Shown: piece after piece, positions 48,576 to 58,050 of the stretch
Numbering within the stretch: position 1 is the stretch's first letter
Layout of the letters: every line of letters begins with the position of its first letter
The notes under the pieces: generated by a model
Told to the model about the DNA's origin: nothing
The model's database searches: none
Seen by the model: the letters and a program-made list of their open reading frames with translations, nothing else
Origin: Staphylococcus cornubiensis
GTDB taxonomy: Bacteria; Bacillota; Bacilli; Staphylococcales; Staphylococcaceae
NCBI RefSeq assembly: GCF_900183575.1
Contig: NZ_FXUZ01000001.1
Location: 310,001 to 374,000, forward strand
Direction of reading: 5' to 3'
DNA length: 64,000 nt
Made by a program: the position numbers and the translations under genes

Positions 48576-49490
48576 CTATTTCATTTCCCAATGTTGTGTA
48601 AAATGTAATTGTTTCACAACTGTAGACGCTTGTTCTAACTGGGCTTCACTGATTTGTCGTTGATACTGTTTTACATTTTGTTGTAACTGCTCAACCGAAC
48701 TTGCGCCAACGATAATCGATCCTAACACGTCAAATGATTTTAAGTAATTGAATGCGAGTCCCGTCAATTCAGGATCAATTTGTTGTAAAGCAATTACTGT
48801 TTCCTTGAGCGCTTCATAACTATAATCAAAAATTCCGTCCTCAAACTTTGTTGTTAACACTTTTTCAGAACTTGGCGTTAATAAACCTTTAAATACAGGA
48901 CCTCGTGCTAGCAATTTGACACCTTTGTCATGCACTTCATTGAGTAAGTCGACAGGTCTATTATCGATTAAGTTAAATTGAGACATTAATGTTTCAATTT
49001 GACTATGCTGTAAATAATAACGAATGACATTAGGGCGAATAGAGGACAAACCATACGCACGAATCACACCTTCTTGCTTGAGTTCATCAAACGCACGAAT
49101 CGTTTCATCAAGTGGATCGTCAATTGTGCCGCCATGCAACATATATAAATCGAGTGTATCCAATCCTAAACGTTGTAGTGAATTTTTTACATTTTCCTTA
49201 ATGTAACGCTTGGAAGGATCCCAAAAAGTTTCCCCGTTTTCTTTTAAATGATTGCCAACTTTAGTCCCAATAATGATATCATCACGATTTTGATACTTTT
49301 TCAGCGCTCGACCGACGATTTTCTCATTAACACCTTTATCATAAATATCTGCTGTGTCAAAATATGTAATACCTTCTGTAACTGCTGCATCGATAATTTG
49401 CTCTGCTTGCTTTTCTTCGGTACCTAAACTCATACATCCAAGGCCGAGCTCTGACAATTCAATACCACTTTTCAAAACATTTTTTTGCAT
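48576..49490 (-). CDS. Aldo/keto reductase
   Basis: 304 residues of the (beta/alpha)8 reductase family: Asp and Tyr of the catalytic set in TYFDTADIYDKGVNE, Lys in IIGTKVGNH, His in YMLHGGTIDDPLD, and a C-terminal NADPH-binding IIVGASSVEQLQQN. GGAGTC with AAGGAG precedes the ATG. Physiological substrate unknown. Confidence 0.9.
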   Translation of the reverse strand: MQKNVLKSGIELSELGLGCMSLGTEEKQAEQIIDAAVTEGITYFDTADIYDKGVNEKIVGRALKKYQNRDDIIIGTKVGNHLKENGETFWDPSKRYIKENVKNSLQRLGLDTLDLYMLHGGTIDDPLDETIRAFDELKQEGVIRAYGLSSIRPNVIRYYLQHSQIETLMSQFNLIDNRPVDLLNEVHDKGVKLLARGPVFKGLLTPSSEKVLTTKFEDGIFDYSYEALKETVIALQQIDPELTGLAFNYLKSFDVLGSIIVGASSVEQLQQNVKQYQRQISEAQLEQASTVVKQLHFTQHWEMK

Positions 49491-49569
49491 GATGTGACTC
49501 CTTCCGATAGAATTTATGTATATTCATGATAGCAAACCGTATAGCCAATTGAAAAGGAGAGAACTTACA

Positions 49570-50112
49570 ATGCATTTTGAAGAAAAAACAATCTCTAAAG
49601 AATCGATATATAAAGGGAAAATTATAGAAGTTGAAAAACATAAAGTTTCATTACCTAACGATGAAACAGCGTATCGCGAAGTCGTTAAACATAACGGGGC
49701 AGTCGCTATTTGTGCATTAACCCCCAATCAAGAAGTCATTTTAGTGAAACAATATCGTAAAGCACTAGAACAAGAACTGTTAGAAATTCCAGCTGGCAAA
49801 CTTGAGCCTGGAGAAGACCGTGAATCTGCTGCAATGAGAGAACTTGAAGAAGAAACAGGTTATAAAGCCAAAAAGCTTACTTTAATCGGCGAAGTTTATG
49901 GAACACCTGGCTTTTCAAATGAGAAAATCTCAGTTTATTTTGCCGATGCGCTCGTTGAAGGTGAAGTGAACTTAGATGAAGATGAATTTGTTGAGAAAGT
50001 GCTATACTCACTTGATGATGTCAAAAAAGCTGTAGAAGACCGTACTATTGAGGATGCAAAAACTTTTATCGCTTTCCAACACCTATTATTACATTATAAT
50101 CATTCTAAATAA
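49570..50112 (+). CDS. nudF: ADP-ribose pyrophosphatase, Nudix family
   Basis: Hydrolyses ADP-ribose to AMP and ribose 5-phosphate. 180 residues; the Nudix box is complete (GKLEPGEDRESAAMRELEEE then TGYK), with Gly, Glu, Arg-Glu and Glu-Glu in register. ATG 49570 follows AAAGGAGAG; the longer frame from 49516 lies upstream of that site. fur follows about 100 bases later, as in Bacillus nudF neighbourhoods. Confidence 0.93.
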   Translation: MHFEEKTISKESIYKGKIIEVEKHKVSLPNDETAYREVVKHNGAVAICALTPNQEVILVKQYRKALEQELLEIPAGKLEPGEDRESAAMRELEEETGYKAKKLTLIGEVYGTPGFSNEKISVYFADALVEGEVNLDEDEFVEKVLYSLDDVKKAVEDRTIEDAKTFIAFQHLLLHYNHSK

Positions 50113-50175
50113 GATGCGAAAATGGTTGCTTTTTTTCTCAATTACTGGTAATTTATAACAAGAAAACATATTTAA

Positions 50176-50190
50176 TTGTAATAATTATAA
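50176..50190 (+). promoter_or_regulatory. PerR-box-like operator upstream of fur
   Basis: TTGTAATAATTATAA differs at one base from the PerR consensus TTATAATNATTATAA. It lies 26 bases before the fur GTG. In S. aureus fur belongs to the PerR regulon, which supports the call. Confidence 0.65.
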
Positions 50191-50215
50191 TTTTCAGTAG
50201 AGGAGTGAGGCTTCC

Positions 50216-50674
50216 GTGGAGGAAAGACTGAATCGCGTGAAGCAACAGTTGCAACAGTCTTCATATAAATTGACACCGCAACGTGAAGCAACCGTACGTG
50301 TGTTAATCGAAAATGAAGCTGACCATTTAAGTGCCGAGGATGTTTATTTAAAAGTGAAAGAAAAAGCACCAGAAATAGGGCTCGCAACCGTTTACCGTAC
50401 ATTAGAACTATTAGCAGATTTAAAAGTTGTCGACAAGGTAAGTTTTGGCGATGGCGTTTCTCGATTTGATTTACGTAAAGAAGGCTCCAAGCATTTCCAT
50501 CATCATTTAGTATGTATGGAATGTGGTCGTGTAGATGAAATCGATGAAGACTTATTACCACAAGTAGAAGATCGTGTTGAAAATGAATTTAACTTTAAAA
50601 TTTTAGACCATCGTCTTACATTTCATGGAATTTGTGAAACTTGTCAAAAAGAGGGTAAAGGTTCCAAGTTATAA
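50216..50674 (+). CDS. fur: Ferric uptake regulator Fur
   Basis: Iron-responsive repressor, 152 residues. N-terminal winged helix (KLTPQREATVRVLIEN, then GLATVYRTLELL), the metal site HFHHHLVCMECGRVDE, and structural zinc CxxC pairs (CMEC and CETC). GTG 50216 follows AGAGGAGTGAGG. Fur rather than PerR or Zur is favoured by the staphylococcal sequence and by the position before xerD. Confidence 0.93.
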   Translation: MEERLNRVKQQLQQSSYKLTPQREATVRVLIENEADHLSAEDVYLKVKEKAPEIGLATVYRTLELLADLKVVDKVSFGDGVSRFDLRKEGSKHFHHHLVCMECGRVDEIDEDLLPQVEDRVENEFNFKILDHRLTFHGICETCQKEGKGSKL

Positions 50675-50711
50675 TTGAACAAAGGACGTTGACGAGAATC
50701 GAGGTCAATCT

Positions 50712-51599
50712 ATGGAAGAAATTCGAGATGAGTATTTAAGATTTATTCAAATTGAAAAAGGGCTATCCAACAATACGATTGCTGCTTATCGCCGTGATTT
50801 GAATCATTATTTGAACTATTTGACAGAGCATAAAGTGGCCAACTTGAACTTCGTGGATCGTCAAATGATTCAAGAATGGTTCGGTTTTTTGCATGATGAA
50901 GGCCGATCTGCAAAAACGATTGCGCGCTTTACTTCTACTATTCGCAGTTTCCATCAATTTGCTTTAAGGGAAAATTATACTTCACATGATCCAACTGTAC
51001 TCATTGAAACACCAAAGTATGATCGAAAACTTCCAGATGTATTATCTATTGCAGAAGTTGATCAATTATTAATGACGCCTGACGAAACAAAAATTAACGG
51101 CTATCGTGATAAAACAATGCTCGAATTACTATATGCGACAGGTATGCGTGTTTCTGAATTGATTCATATCGAAGTAGAGGATATTAATTTAATGATGGGA
51201 TTTGTGAAAGTATTTGGTAAAGGAAGTAAAGAACGTATTGTACCATTAGGGGAAACAGTGATTGATTGTTTAACACATTACATTCAAAACATTAGACCTC
51301 AACTATTGAAACACACAGTTACCCATGTTTTATTTCTTAATTTACATGGTAAGCCATTATCTAGACAAGGTGTGTGGAAAATGATTAAACAAACTGGTGT
51401 CAAAGCAGGCATTATGAAACGTTTAACACCACATACATTACGGCATTCATTCGCAACGCATTTATTAGAAAATGGTGCGGATCTACGTGCTGTACAAGAT
51501 ATGTTAGGGCATTCTGATATTTCAACAACACAACTCTATACACATATTACTAAAAATCAAATCCGTAAAATTTATCAAGACTATCATCCAAGAGCGTAA
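50712..51599 (+). CDS. xerD: Site-specific tyrosine recombinase XerD
   Basis: Resolves chromosome dimers at dif with XerC. 295 residues: N-terminal SAM-like core-binding domain, then the catalytic residues Arg in TGMRVSEL, Lys in GKGSKERIVP, His and Arg in HTLRHSFATH, His in LGHSDISTT and the nucleophile Tyr in QLYTH. It follows fur by 37 bases with no terminator. Confidence 0.95.
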   Translation: MEEIRDEYLRFIQIEKGLSNNTIAAYRRDLNHYLNYLTEHKVANLNFVDRQMIQEWFGFLHDEGRSAKTIARFTSTIRSFHQFALRENYTSHDPTVLIETPKYDRKLPDVLSIAEVDQLLMTPDETKINGYRDKTMLELLYATGMRVSELIHIEVEDINLMMGFVKVFGKGSKERIVPLGETVIDCLTHYIQNIRPQLLKHTVTHVLFLNLHGKPLSRQGVWKMIKQTGVKAGIMKRLTPHTLRHSFATHLLENGADLRAVQDMLGHSDISTTQLYTHITKNQIRKIYQDYHPRA

Positions 51600-51628
51600 A
51601 ATAAACAGAAACAAAATTTATAAAAAAT

Positions 51629-51675
51629 GGATGGGTATTAAGTCGAATGATGTCGCTTAATACCCATCCGTTTTT
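51629..51675. terminator. Terminator between xerD and the convergent DUF309 gene
   Basis: GGATGGGTATTAAG and CTTAATACCCATCC form a perfect 14-bp stem; a T run follows on the plus strand and an A run precedes, so it can act both ways. Confidence 0.9.
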
Positions 51676-51753
51676 GTATGCATTGATAAAAGTCGGCTAA
51701 ATCAAAAAATATGGAATTTTATCTTCATCCCACTTTTTCATTTCAAAAACACC

Positions 51754-52260
51754 TTATTTTCTTTTCTCCTCTAATGCCGCTTCTCGTGCTGCGATGACGT
51801 CACTTCTGTCCCTTAATTGATGATGATGCAATATCCCCGGCGTCTCTACAACCGTATCAGTCACCTGGAAATTCGGAAACTGCACCTTAACTTTCTCAAT
51901 CATCGCTTCTGTAAGTGGCAATTGAATAGGTGAAAAGGGGATCTCATGCGCAGTGTCCTGAATCAATTGTGTGAGTATATTTAAATAAGCTTGGCGTTCG
52001 AGCCCTAAAGTAATCATTGTATCTTCAGGATAATCCGCTATAATGTGATAAGCTTTGTTAAAAGTTTTATGTGCACCTTTAAAGTTACCTCTACGATAAT
52101 GGTAGCTCCCAGTTGCAAGCAAAATTAAACTTACGACAGCATCTTGTTTTGAAAAGACTTGTTGCATTTTCCATGCTTCTTCCAAAATATCATGACAGAG
52201 AAAATAATGTTGTTCATGATGAAACTGATAGTAAAAATGGACTAAATCATTTTCCAACAT
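51754..52260 (-). CDS. DUF309 domain protein
   Basis: 168 residues. The N-terminal 110 form the helical DUF309 domain (FHHEQHYFLCHDILEEAWK, then GSYHYRRGNFKGAHKTFNKA); the C-terminus is less conserved. Function unknown. GGAGTG precedes the ATG. It diverges from scpA across a 94-base gap, an arrangement conserved in Bacillales. Confidence 0.88.
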   Translation of the reverse strand: MLENDLVHFYYQFHHEQHYFLCHDILEEAWKMQQVFSKQDAVVSLILLATGSYHYRRGNFKGAHKTFNKAYHIIADYPEDTMITLGLERQAYLNILTQLIQDTAHEIPFSPIQLPLTEAMIEKVKVQFPNFQVTDTVVETPGILHHHQLRDRSDVIAAREAALEEKRK

Positions 52261-52354
52261 TGCTCACTCCAAAAATTTATTGTTATACATCAAACATGTT
52301 ATAATATTTTTTGTTATTATGCACATTACATGCGTTATGAAATGAGGTACAGCT

Positions 52355-53083
52355 ATGTACGAAGTGAAATTGGATGCTTTTAACGGACCATTAGACTTGT
52401 TACTGCATCTTATTAATGAATTTGAAATTGATATTTATGATATTCCTATGCGTGAATTAACCGAACAATATATGCAGTATGTTCACGCCATGAAAAAGTT
52501 AGAAATCAATATTGCCAGTGAATATTTATTGATGGCTTCTGAGTTGCTTATGATTAAAAGTAAAATGTTGTTGCCTGATACTTCACCTGATTTAGTTGAA
52601 GAGGATGACCCTCGAGAAGCGCTTGTTGAAAAATTAATTGAATATCAAAATTACAAAGCATATTCAGAAATGTTAGAAGAGAAGCGTCAAGTGCGTGAAC
52701 AATATTTTACTAAAGCCCCTACAGATCTTTCGCATTATGAATATTCAGAGCGACTTCCTGATGATACGACAATTGATTTAACAAAACTAATTGTTGCTTA
52801 TCAAAAAATGAAAACACGTGTCTCTTTGAAGAAGCCGACGACTGTAGATATTCGAAAAGAAACGTATACTATTCAACAATCAACGACATATATTTATGAT
52901 AAGTTGAAAAAAGTCTCTCAGATTACCTTTTTTGATTTATTTACATTTAATGAATCTATCGAACATGTTGTCACACATTTTTTAGCTTTGCTCGAAATGT
53001 CGAAAACGGGCATGATACAATTACAACAAGTGAAAGCTTTCCACAACTTTGAAATTAGAAAAGGAGTTAATTATGACGCTTAA
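52355..53083 (+). CDS. scpA: Segregation and condensation protein A
   Basis: Kleisin subunit bridging the Smc heads in the bacterial condensin. 242 residues: N-terminal Smc-binding region [19 protein letters not shown] and a C-terminal winged helix, with a linker of low conservation. ATGAGGTAC precedes the ATG. It overlaps scpB by eleven bases. Confidence 0.95.
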   Translation: MYEVKLDAFNGPLDLLLHLINEFEIDIYDIPMRELTEQYMQYVHAMKKLEINIASEYLLMASELLMIKSKMLLPDTSPDLVEEDDPREALVEKLIEYQNYKAYSEMLEEKRQVREQYFTKAPTDLSHYEYSERLPDDTTIDLTKLIVAYQKMKTRVSLKKPTTVDIRKETYTIQQSTTYIYDKLKKVSQITFFDLFTFNESIEHVVTHFLALLEMSKTGMIQLQQVKAFHNFEIRKGVNYDA

Positions 53084-53615
53084 AGTTACTGAAGCGCTGA
53101 CTGCGATACTTTATACAGTTGGTGAAGATGGCATAGATGAAACACAACTGATGGCATCGCTTGACGTTGATTGCGAGACGTTAACCACCGCTATCGATGC
53201 ACTTGACTTACCTGGGCTCATCGTACAAAAATTCGGTCAAACTTATGTTTTAACGACCCGAAAAGAAGCTGAACCGTATATCGAATCACTTATTATTAAT
53301 AAAGCATCTGCTAAATTGTCGCAAGCTGCCATGGAAGTGTTAGCCATTATTGCTTATAATCAGCCTATGACACGTAATGACATCGAATTGATTCGCGGGA
53401 TTCAATCTGACGGTCCAGTGAAAACATTGATTGCCAAAGGATTGATTGAACCTAAAACAAATCCAGAAGCACGTGGACAACAGCTTTTTACAACTGATTT
53501 ATTTTTAAATGTCTTTGGTTTGGAAAGTCTTGAGGCGCTTCCGACAACAGATGAAGAAGAAGAGGAAATTGAATCGTTTTTCAGCCAATTGGTTAATCAG
53601 AAAGGAGATTCTTAA
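53073..53615 (+). CDS. scpB: Segregation and condensation protein B
   Basis: Accessory subunit of the Smc-ScpAB complex, 180 residues with two winged-helix domains; [21 protein letters not shown] is the diagnostic segment, and the C-terminus is acidic ([13 protein letters not shown]). ATG 53073 follows AAAAGGAG within the end of scpA. rluB starts directly after the stop. Confidence 0.95.
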   Translation: MTLKVTEALTAILYTVGEDGIDETQLMASLDVDCETLTTAIDALDLPGLIVQKFGQTYVLTTRKEAEPYIESLIINKASAKLSQAAMEVLAIIAYNQPMTRNDIELIRGIQSDGPVKTLIAKGLIEPKTNPEARGQQLFTTDLFLNVFGLESLEALPTTDEEEEEIESFFSQLVNQKGDS

Positions 53616-54362
53616 ATGAGTCATGAATTAGAAAGATTACAAAAGCGTATTGCGAACAGTGGGTATACCTCTAGACGTAAAGCAGAAGCATTAATTCAAG
53701 AAGGAAAAGTGCAGGTAAATGGCAAAACTGTGACTGAATTAGGGACAAAAGTACGCCCTTCAGATGAGGTAGCAGTAGAAGGGATACCGCTCGAACAAGA
53801 AGATAAGCTTTACATTTTGTTTTATAAACCTGCGCAAGTCATTACAAGTGTTTCAGATGATCGTGGTCGAAAAGTGGTCACAGATTATTTTGACGACTTA
53901 AAAACGCGGATTTATCCGGTAGGTCGTTTAGATTATGACACGTCTGGTCTGTTATTACTTACAAACGATGGTACGTTTACAAATTTAATGACACATCCAC
54001 GCTATAAAATTCCGAAAACATATGTCGCTAAAATTGAAGGCTATATCTTGCGCGAACAAGTGAAACAACTTGAAAAAGGCATTCAACTAGAAGACGGTCT
54101 TACGCAACCTGCAAAAGTGAAAGTTAAAAAACAAAATAAAGAAAAAAATACGTCACTGGTTGAAATTACGATTACTGAAGGGCGAAATCGTCAGGTACGT
54201 CGGATGTTTGAACATTTTGGTTTTAGTGTGCAAAAGCTTTCTCGTATCTCATTTGGTCCATTGACTTTGAAAGGATTAGGTGCTGGAGAAGGCCGTGTAT
54301 TATCGCCGCATGAAGTGAAATCATTACGTCAACTTGCTGAAAACGGCCAACAACATCGCTAA
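53616..54362 (+). CDS. rluB: Ribosomal large subunit pseudouridine synthase B
   Basis: Modifies a uridine in helix 89 to 93 region of 23S rRNA. 248 residues: S4 domain at the N-terminus (ERLQKRIANSGYTSRRKAEALIQ in two parts) and the RsuA-type catalytic core with Asp in GRLDYDTSGLLLLTNDG, then GRNRQVRRMFEH. AGAAAGGAG precedes the ATG. Same operon as scpAB. Confidence 0.93.
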   Translation: MSHELERLQKRIANSGYTSRRKAEALIQEGKVQVNGKTVTELGTKVRPSDEVAVEGIPLEQEDKLYILFYKPAQVITSVSDDRGRKVVTDYFDDLKTRIYPVGRLDYDTSGLLLLTNDGTFTNLMTHPRYKIPKTYVAKIEGYILREQVKQLEKGIQLEDGLTQPAKVKVKKQNKEKNTSLVEITITEGRNRQVRRMFEHFGFSVQKLSRISFGPLTLKGLGAGEGRVLSPHEVKSLRQLAENGQQHR

Positions 54363-54400
54363 GTCCAAACTAGATATGAAAACGCATCATTGTTTTATTA

Positions 54401-54428
54401 TTACCCAAATAAATCATTATGGTATAAT
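54401..54428 (+). promoter_or_regulatory. Promoter of srrAB
   Basis: TTACCC at 54401, a 16-base spacer and a perfect TATAAT at 54423, about 45 bases before srrA. Confidence 0.6.
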
Positions 54429-54470
54429 ATGCTTTGAGTTAGAAATGTCACCATGTGTGGGAGGTATGTC

Positions 54471-55196
54471 ATGATGACTAATGAAATCTTAGTCGTAGAT
54501 GATGAACATCGAATTAGAAAACTATTAAAATTATATTTGGAAAGAGAAGGTTATACCATTGCTGAAGCGAGCGACGGCCGTGAAGCATTGGAAATGGCGA
54601 CAAAATACGATTATTCATGTATTTTGTTGGATTTAATGTTGCCTGAAATGGATGGCCTTGAAGTCGCTGTTAAACTACGTGAATTAAAAGATACGCCTAT
54701 TATTATGCTCACTGCTAAAGGTGAAGAAAACAATCGCGTAGAAGGCTTTGAATCGGGTGCCGATGATTACATTGTTAAGCCATTTTCACCACGCGAAGTT
54801 GTATTGCGTGTGAAAGCATTATTACGTCGTACAGAATCTTCAAAAGCTGAACAAAACGAGCCACATGCCCGTGATATGATTGAATTTAAACATTTAACTA
54901 TTGATAATGATGCACACAAAGTATTGGCAGATGGCACACCAGTGAACCTCACGCCAAAAGAGTACGAATTACTCATTTTCTTAGCAAAAACACCGAACAA
55001 AGTATTTGATAGAGAGCAATTATTGAAAGAAGTTTGGCATTACGAATTTTATGGTGATTTACGAACTGTAGATACACATGTCAAACGCTTGCGTGAAAAA
55101 TTAAATCGTGTTTCTGCAGATGCAGCAAAAATGATACAAACCGTTTGGGGTGTAGGATATAAATTCGAAGTTAGCAAGTCGGATGAAACGACTTAA
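54471..55196 (+). CDS. srrA: Response regulator SrrA (ResD)
   Basis: Controls respiration, anaerobic and nitrosative-stress genes in staphylococci. 241 residues: receiver domain with the acidic pair Asp10-Asp11, phosphoacceptor Asp54 in LLDLMLPEMDG, Thr in MLTAKGEE and Lys in IVKPFSPRE, then an OmpR-type winged helix ending VWGVGYKFEV. GGGAGGT precedes tandem ATGs at 54471 and 54474; either is possible. It overlaps srrB by 14 bases. Confidence 0.96.
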   Translation: MMTNEILVVDDEHRIRKLLKLYLEREGYTIAEASDGREALEMATKYDYSCILLDLMLPEMDGLEVAVKLRELKDTPIIMLTAKGEENNRVEGFESGADDYIVKPFSPREVVLRVKALLRRTESSKAEQNEPHARDMIEFKHLTIDNDAHKVLADGTPVNLTPKEYELLIFLAKTPNKVFDREQLLKEVWHYEFYGDLRTVDTHVKRLREKLNRVSADAAKMIQTVWGVGYKFEVSKSDETT

Positions 55197-56940
55197 TAAC
55201 GTTGTCGTAAAACTGTGGTTAACTATTATTTTAATAGTAACGACAGTTTTAATTTTATTAAGTGCTGCATTAATCACATTTTTCCAATATTATTTCACGC
55301 AAGAAACAGAACATGCGCTCTATCAAAGTGCTGAAAATGTGAACCGTGTGTTACTCAAAAATGATAATCGGAAGCTTGCTATTGAACATAGTGAAGCTTT
55401 ATTAGAGGATAATAAAGGACTTATTATTTTGCCAGACCGTGCGAATATCAATGAAAAAGATTCCGTTAAAAAGAAAATGCTGAAAGAAATTAGTCATCAT
55501 AAAAATTTCGACCGCGTATTAAAAGATAATAAATCAGAATTGCAACACGTCACATTTAAAATTGATGGTAAAACACATACATACGTATTGTTAGGCTATC
55601 CTTCTAAAGATGATAACGGGCAATCTTCAGCGATATTTATTTATCAAGATTTAAAAAGTATTGATGATACAAACAATATCATTACAATTATTATTTTAAT
55701 TACCGCAGTTATTTTCTTAGCGATAACGACTGTATTTGCATTTTTCTTATCAACACGTATTACAAATCCACTGCGTCAACTTAAAACGCAAGCCAAAGAA
55801 GTCGCTCGAGGGAATTATGACAAGCGCGTGCCCATTCAGACGAGAGATGAAATTGGTGAACTCGCCATGACATTTAACAAAATGAGTCGCAGCATTCAGA
55901 CACATATTGATGCATTAACGACTTCAAAAAACATTCGTGACACCCTGATTAATTCAATGGTTGAAGGGGTACTCGGTATTAATCATAAAAAACAAATTAT
56001 TATATCAAACGCCTTAGCAGAACGGATGTTGTCAGAGTTAAATGAATCAGATCGCGAACTCTTTAATCAGCAAATTGAAGACACTTTTGCCAGTCAAAAA
56101 ACGGAGTACCGAGAATATGAGATGAATCAACGTTTTTATGTGATTATTATGAGTCATATTAAAAAAATTCAAGCGAATGGTGAGGGTGGCCTTGTTGCTG
56201 TTGTACGTGATATGACAAATGAACATGAGCTTGAACAAGTCAAAAAAGACTTTATCGCAAGTGTGTCTCACGAATTACGTACACCCATTTCATTATTACA
56301 AGGTTATACTGAATCCATTGTTGACGGCGTAGTTACTGAGCCTGATGAAATCAATGAATTTTTAACTGTTGTGTTAGACGAATCTAAACGTTTAAGCCGT
56401 CTCGTTAATGAATTGTTGAATGTCGCGAAAATGGATGCTGAAGGGTTAAACGTGACCCAAGAACAGCAACCGATGCAAGATTTAGTTAAAAAAATGGCTA
56501 TGAAGTATCGCCAACAAGCACAAGAGTTAGAATTAACTTTAGATTTCCAAACAGACGGCGAGATGGCTTCACTTTGGTATTATGACTTTGACCGAATGGA
56601 GCAAGTGTTGACGAATCTTGTCGACAATGCATCACGTTACACACAACCAGGAGATACAATTGCTATTAAAGCGACCTCTGATGAAGACAATCAAATTTTA
56701 ATTGTTGAAGATACGGGTGTGGGTATCGCACCGCAACATTTAGAAAAGCTTTTCGAACGTTTTTATAAAGTAGACTCTGCTCGTAAACGCGGATCTCAAG
56801 GTACAGGTCTCGGATTATTTATTACGCGTATGATTGTCAATGCACATGGCGGTCATATTAAAGTAGAAAGCGAATTAGATAAAGGAACGAGATTTATCAT
56901 TTCACTGCCGAAAAAGGCGAATGGAGAACAAGAGAATTAA
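55183..56940 (+). CDS. srrB: Sensor histidine kinase SrrB (ResE), cysteine-free
   Basis: Membrane sensor partner of SrrA. 585 residues: helix 1 (about 10-35), an extracytoplasmic domain, helix 2 (165-189), HAMP (190-242), PAS (about 248-345), His363 in SVSHELRTPIS, and the ATPase domain with N box LTNLVDNASRY and G boxes VEDTGVGI and GTGLGLFI. The protein contains no cysteine. In S. aureus two cysteines in the kinase domain have been reported as a redox switch, so that mode of control cannot apply here. ATG 55183 lies inside srrA. Confidence 0.95.
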   Translation: MKRLNNVVVKLWLTIILIVTTVLILLSAALITFFQYYFTQETEHALYQSAENVNRVLLKNDNRKLAIEHSEALLEDNKGLIILPDRANINEKDSVKKKMLKEISHHKNFDRVLKDNKSELQHVTFKIDGKTHTYVLLGYPSKDDNGQSSAIFIYQDLKSIDDTNNIITIIILITAVIFLAITTVFAFFLSTRITNPLRQLKTQAKEVARGNYDKRVPIQTRDEIGELAMTFNKMSRSIQTHIDALTTSKNIRDTLINSMVEGVLGINHKKQIIISNALAERMLSELNESDRELFNQQIEDTFASQKTEYREYEMNQRFYVIIMSHIKKIQANGEGGLVAVVRDMTNEHELEQVKKDFIASVSHELRTPISLLQGYTESIVDGVVTEPDEINEFLTVVLDESKRLSRLVNELLNVAKMDAEGLNVTQEQQPMQDLVKKMAMKYRQQAQELELTLDFQTDGEMASLWYYDFDRMEQVLTNLVDNASRYTQPGDTIAIKATSDEDNQILIVEDTGVGIAPQHLEKLFERFYKVDSARKRGSQGTGLGLFITRMIVNAHGGHIKVESELDKGTRFIISLPKKANGEQEN

Positions 56941-56963
56941 TTGACATACGCAGTTTATTAATA

Positions 56964-57010
56964 GAACGACAAGACTAGGATATTAAAAGTTCTGGTCCTG
57001 TTGTTCTTTT
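56964..57010 (+). terminator. Rho-independent terminator of srrAB
   Basis: GAACGACAAGACTAG pairs with CTGGTCCTGTTGTTC using several G-U pairs, followed by a T run. Confidence 0.75.
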
Positions 57011-57046
57011 TCATATCACGATTCATGTTAAGTCGTTGCAAATATA

Positions 57047-57075
57047 TTGTATTCAAAAGTTATCTCATGTAAACT
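57047..57075 (+). promoter_or_regulatory. Promoter of the FMN riboswitch/ribU transcript
   Basis: TTGTAT at 57047, a 17-base spacer and TAAACT at 57070, about 30 bases before the aptamer. Confidence 0.55.
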
Positions 57076-57102
57076 GTTAACGAAAATAATAAAAAATTAA
57101 TT

Positions 57103-57235
57103 CATCTTCGGGGTAGGGTGTAATTCCCAACCGGCAGTAAAATAAGCCTGCGACCTGCAAATGATGTTCATCATCTTTGTGGCTGATCTAGTGAGATTCT
57201 AGAGCCGACAGTTAAAGTCTGGATGGGAGAAGATG
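57103..57235 (+). ncRNA. FMN riboswitch (RFN element)
   Basis: All RFN blocks are present in order: CATCTTCGGGGTAGGGTG, AATTCCCAACCGGCAGT, AGCCTGCGACCTGCAA, GGCTGATCTAGTGAGATTC and AGCCGACAGTTAAAGTCTGG, then GGGAGAAGATG. CATCTTC and GAAGATG close the P1 helix. FMN binding normally switches off the gene downstream, here the riboflavin importer. Confidence 0.97.
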
Positions 57236-57261
57236 GAGGTTTATTTGTGTTGCTTTTTATT

Positions 57262-57303
57262 CCTCCTATTCAAGAAAGATGAATTTAATAGGAGGTCTTT
57301 TTT
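57262..57303 (+). terminator. Expression platform of the FMN riboswitch: hairpin containing the ribU ribosome binding site
   Basis: CCTCCTATT pairs with AATAGGAGG and is followed by TC and six T. The 3' arm is also the AGGAGG ribosome binding site of ribU, eight bases before its ATG. One hairpin can therefore both stop transcription and block translation. Confidence 0.75.
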
Positions 57304-57849
57304 ATGAAGCAAAAGCAAACAAAACGAATGATAACGATAGGGATGTTAAGTGCAATAGCGATTGTGCTGACATTTATTAAATTTCCGTTACCATTTTTAC
57401 CACCATATTTAACGATTGATTTCAGTGATGTGCCAGCATTATTAGCGACGTTCACGCTTGGTCCAGTTGCAGGCTTGCTCGTTGAATTGATTAAAAACTT
57501 ACTCAATTTCTTCTTCAACATGAGTGATCCTATAGGTCCAGTCGCTAACTTTTTAGCAGGGGCAAGTTTATTACTAGTGAGTTATGGCATCTATCGTGCA
57601 AATCAAACGACAAAACGCCTGATTTTAGGATTAATTACAGGGACAATCGTGATGACAATTGTCCTAGGGGTGATGAACTATTTCGTACTATTACCGCTGT
57701 ACGGTATGATTATGAACCTTTCAGATGTTGCGAACAATCTTAAATTAATTATTGCAGCAGGGATTATTCCATTTAACATCTTAAAAGGTGCGCTTATTTC
57801 GATTATCTTTGTATTACTCTATAAACGTATTGGACATATATTAAAATAA
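57304..57849 (+). CDS. ribU: Riboflavin transporter RibU (ECF substrate-binding component)
   Basis: Membrane component that binds riboflavin and works with the shared ECF energising module. 181 residues with about five to six membrane helices; characteristic segments are IAIVLTFIKFPLPFLPPYLTIDFSDVP (in two parts) and GPVAGLLVELIKNLLNF. Control by the FMN riboswitch directly upstream supports the substrate. Confidence 0.95.
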   Translation: MKQKQTKRMITIGMLSAIAIVLTFIKFPLPFLPPYLTIDFSDVPALLATFTLGPVAGLLVELIKNLLNFFFNMSDPIGPVANFLAGASLLLVSYGIYRANQTTKRLILGLITGTIVMTIVLGVMNYFVLLPLYGMIMNLSDVANNLKLIIAAGIIPFNILKGALISIIFVLLYKRIGHILK

Positions 57850-57854
57850 AATCG

Positions 57855-57897
57855 TAGGAAGAGGTTGGGGCAATTTTACCCAGTCTCTTCTCTTTTT
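57855..57897 (+). terminator. Rho-independent terminator after ribU
   Basis: AGGAAGAGGTTGGG pairs with CCCAGTCTCTTCT around a short loop, followed by five T. The 57898-58050 stretch beyond it contains an unsupported open frame only. Confidence 0.8.
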
Positions 57898-58050
57898 ATA
57901 GAATTATATCGGCTAATGATGATAAAACAGTCAAACAGCAAAGAGGTATTGAACGCAAAAATGGATGCTATGGGGTTGTCTCCATTTCATAAACTTGCCC
58001 TATATATGTGTGTAATTCAACACTTTAACCGAAGTCAAACATCATTCAAA

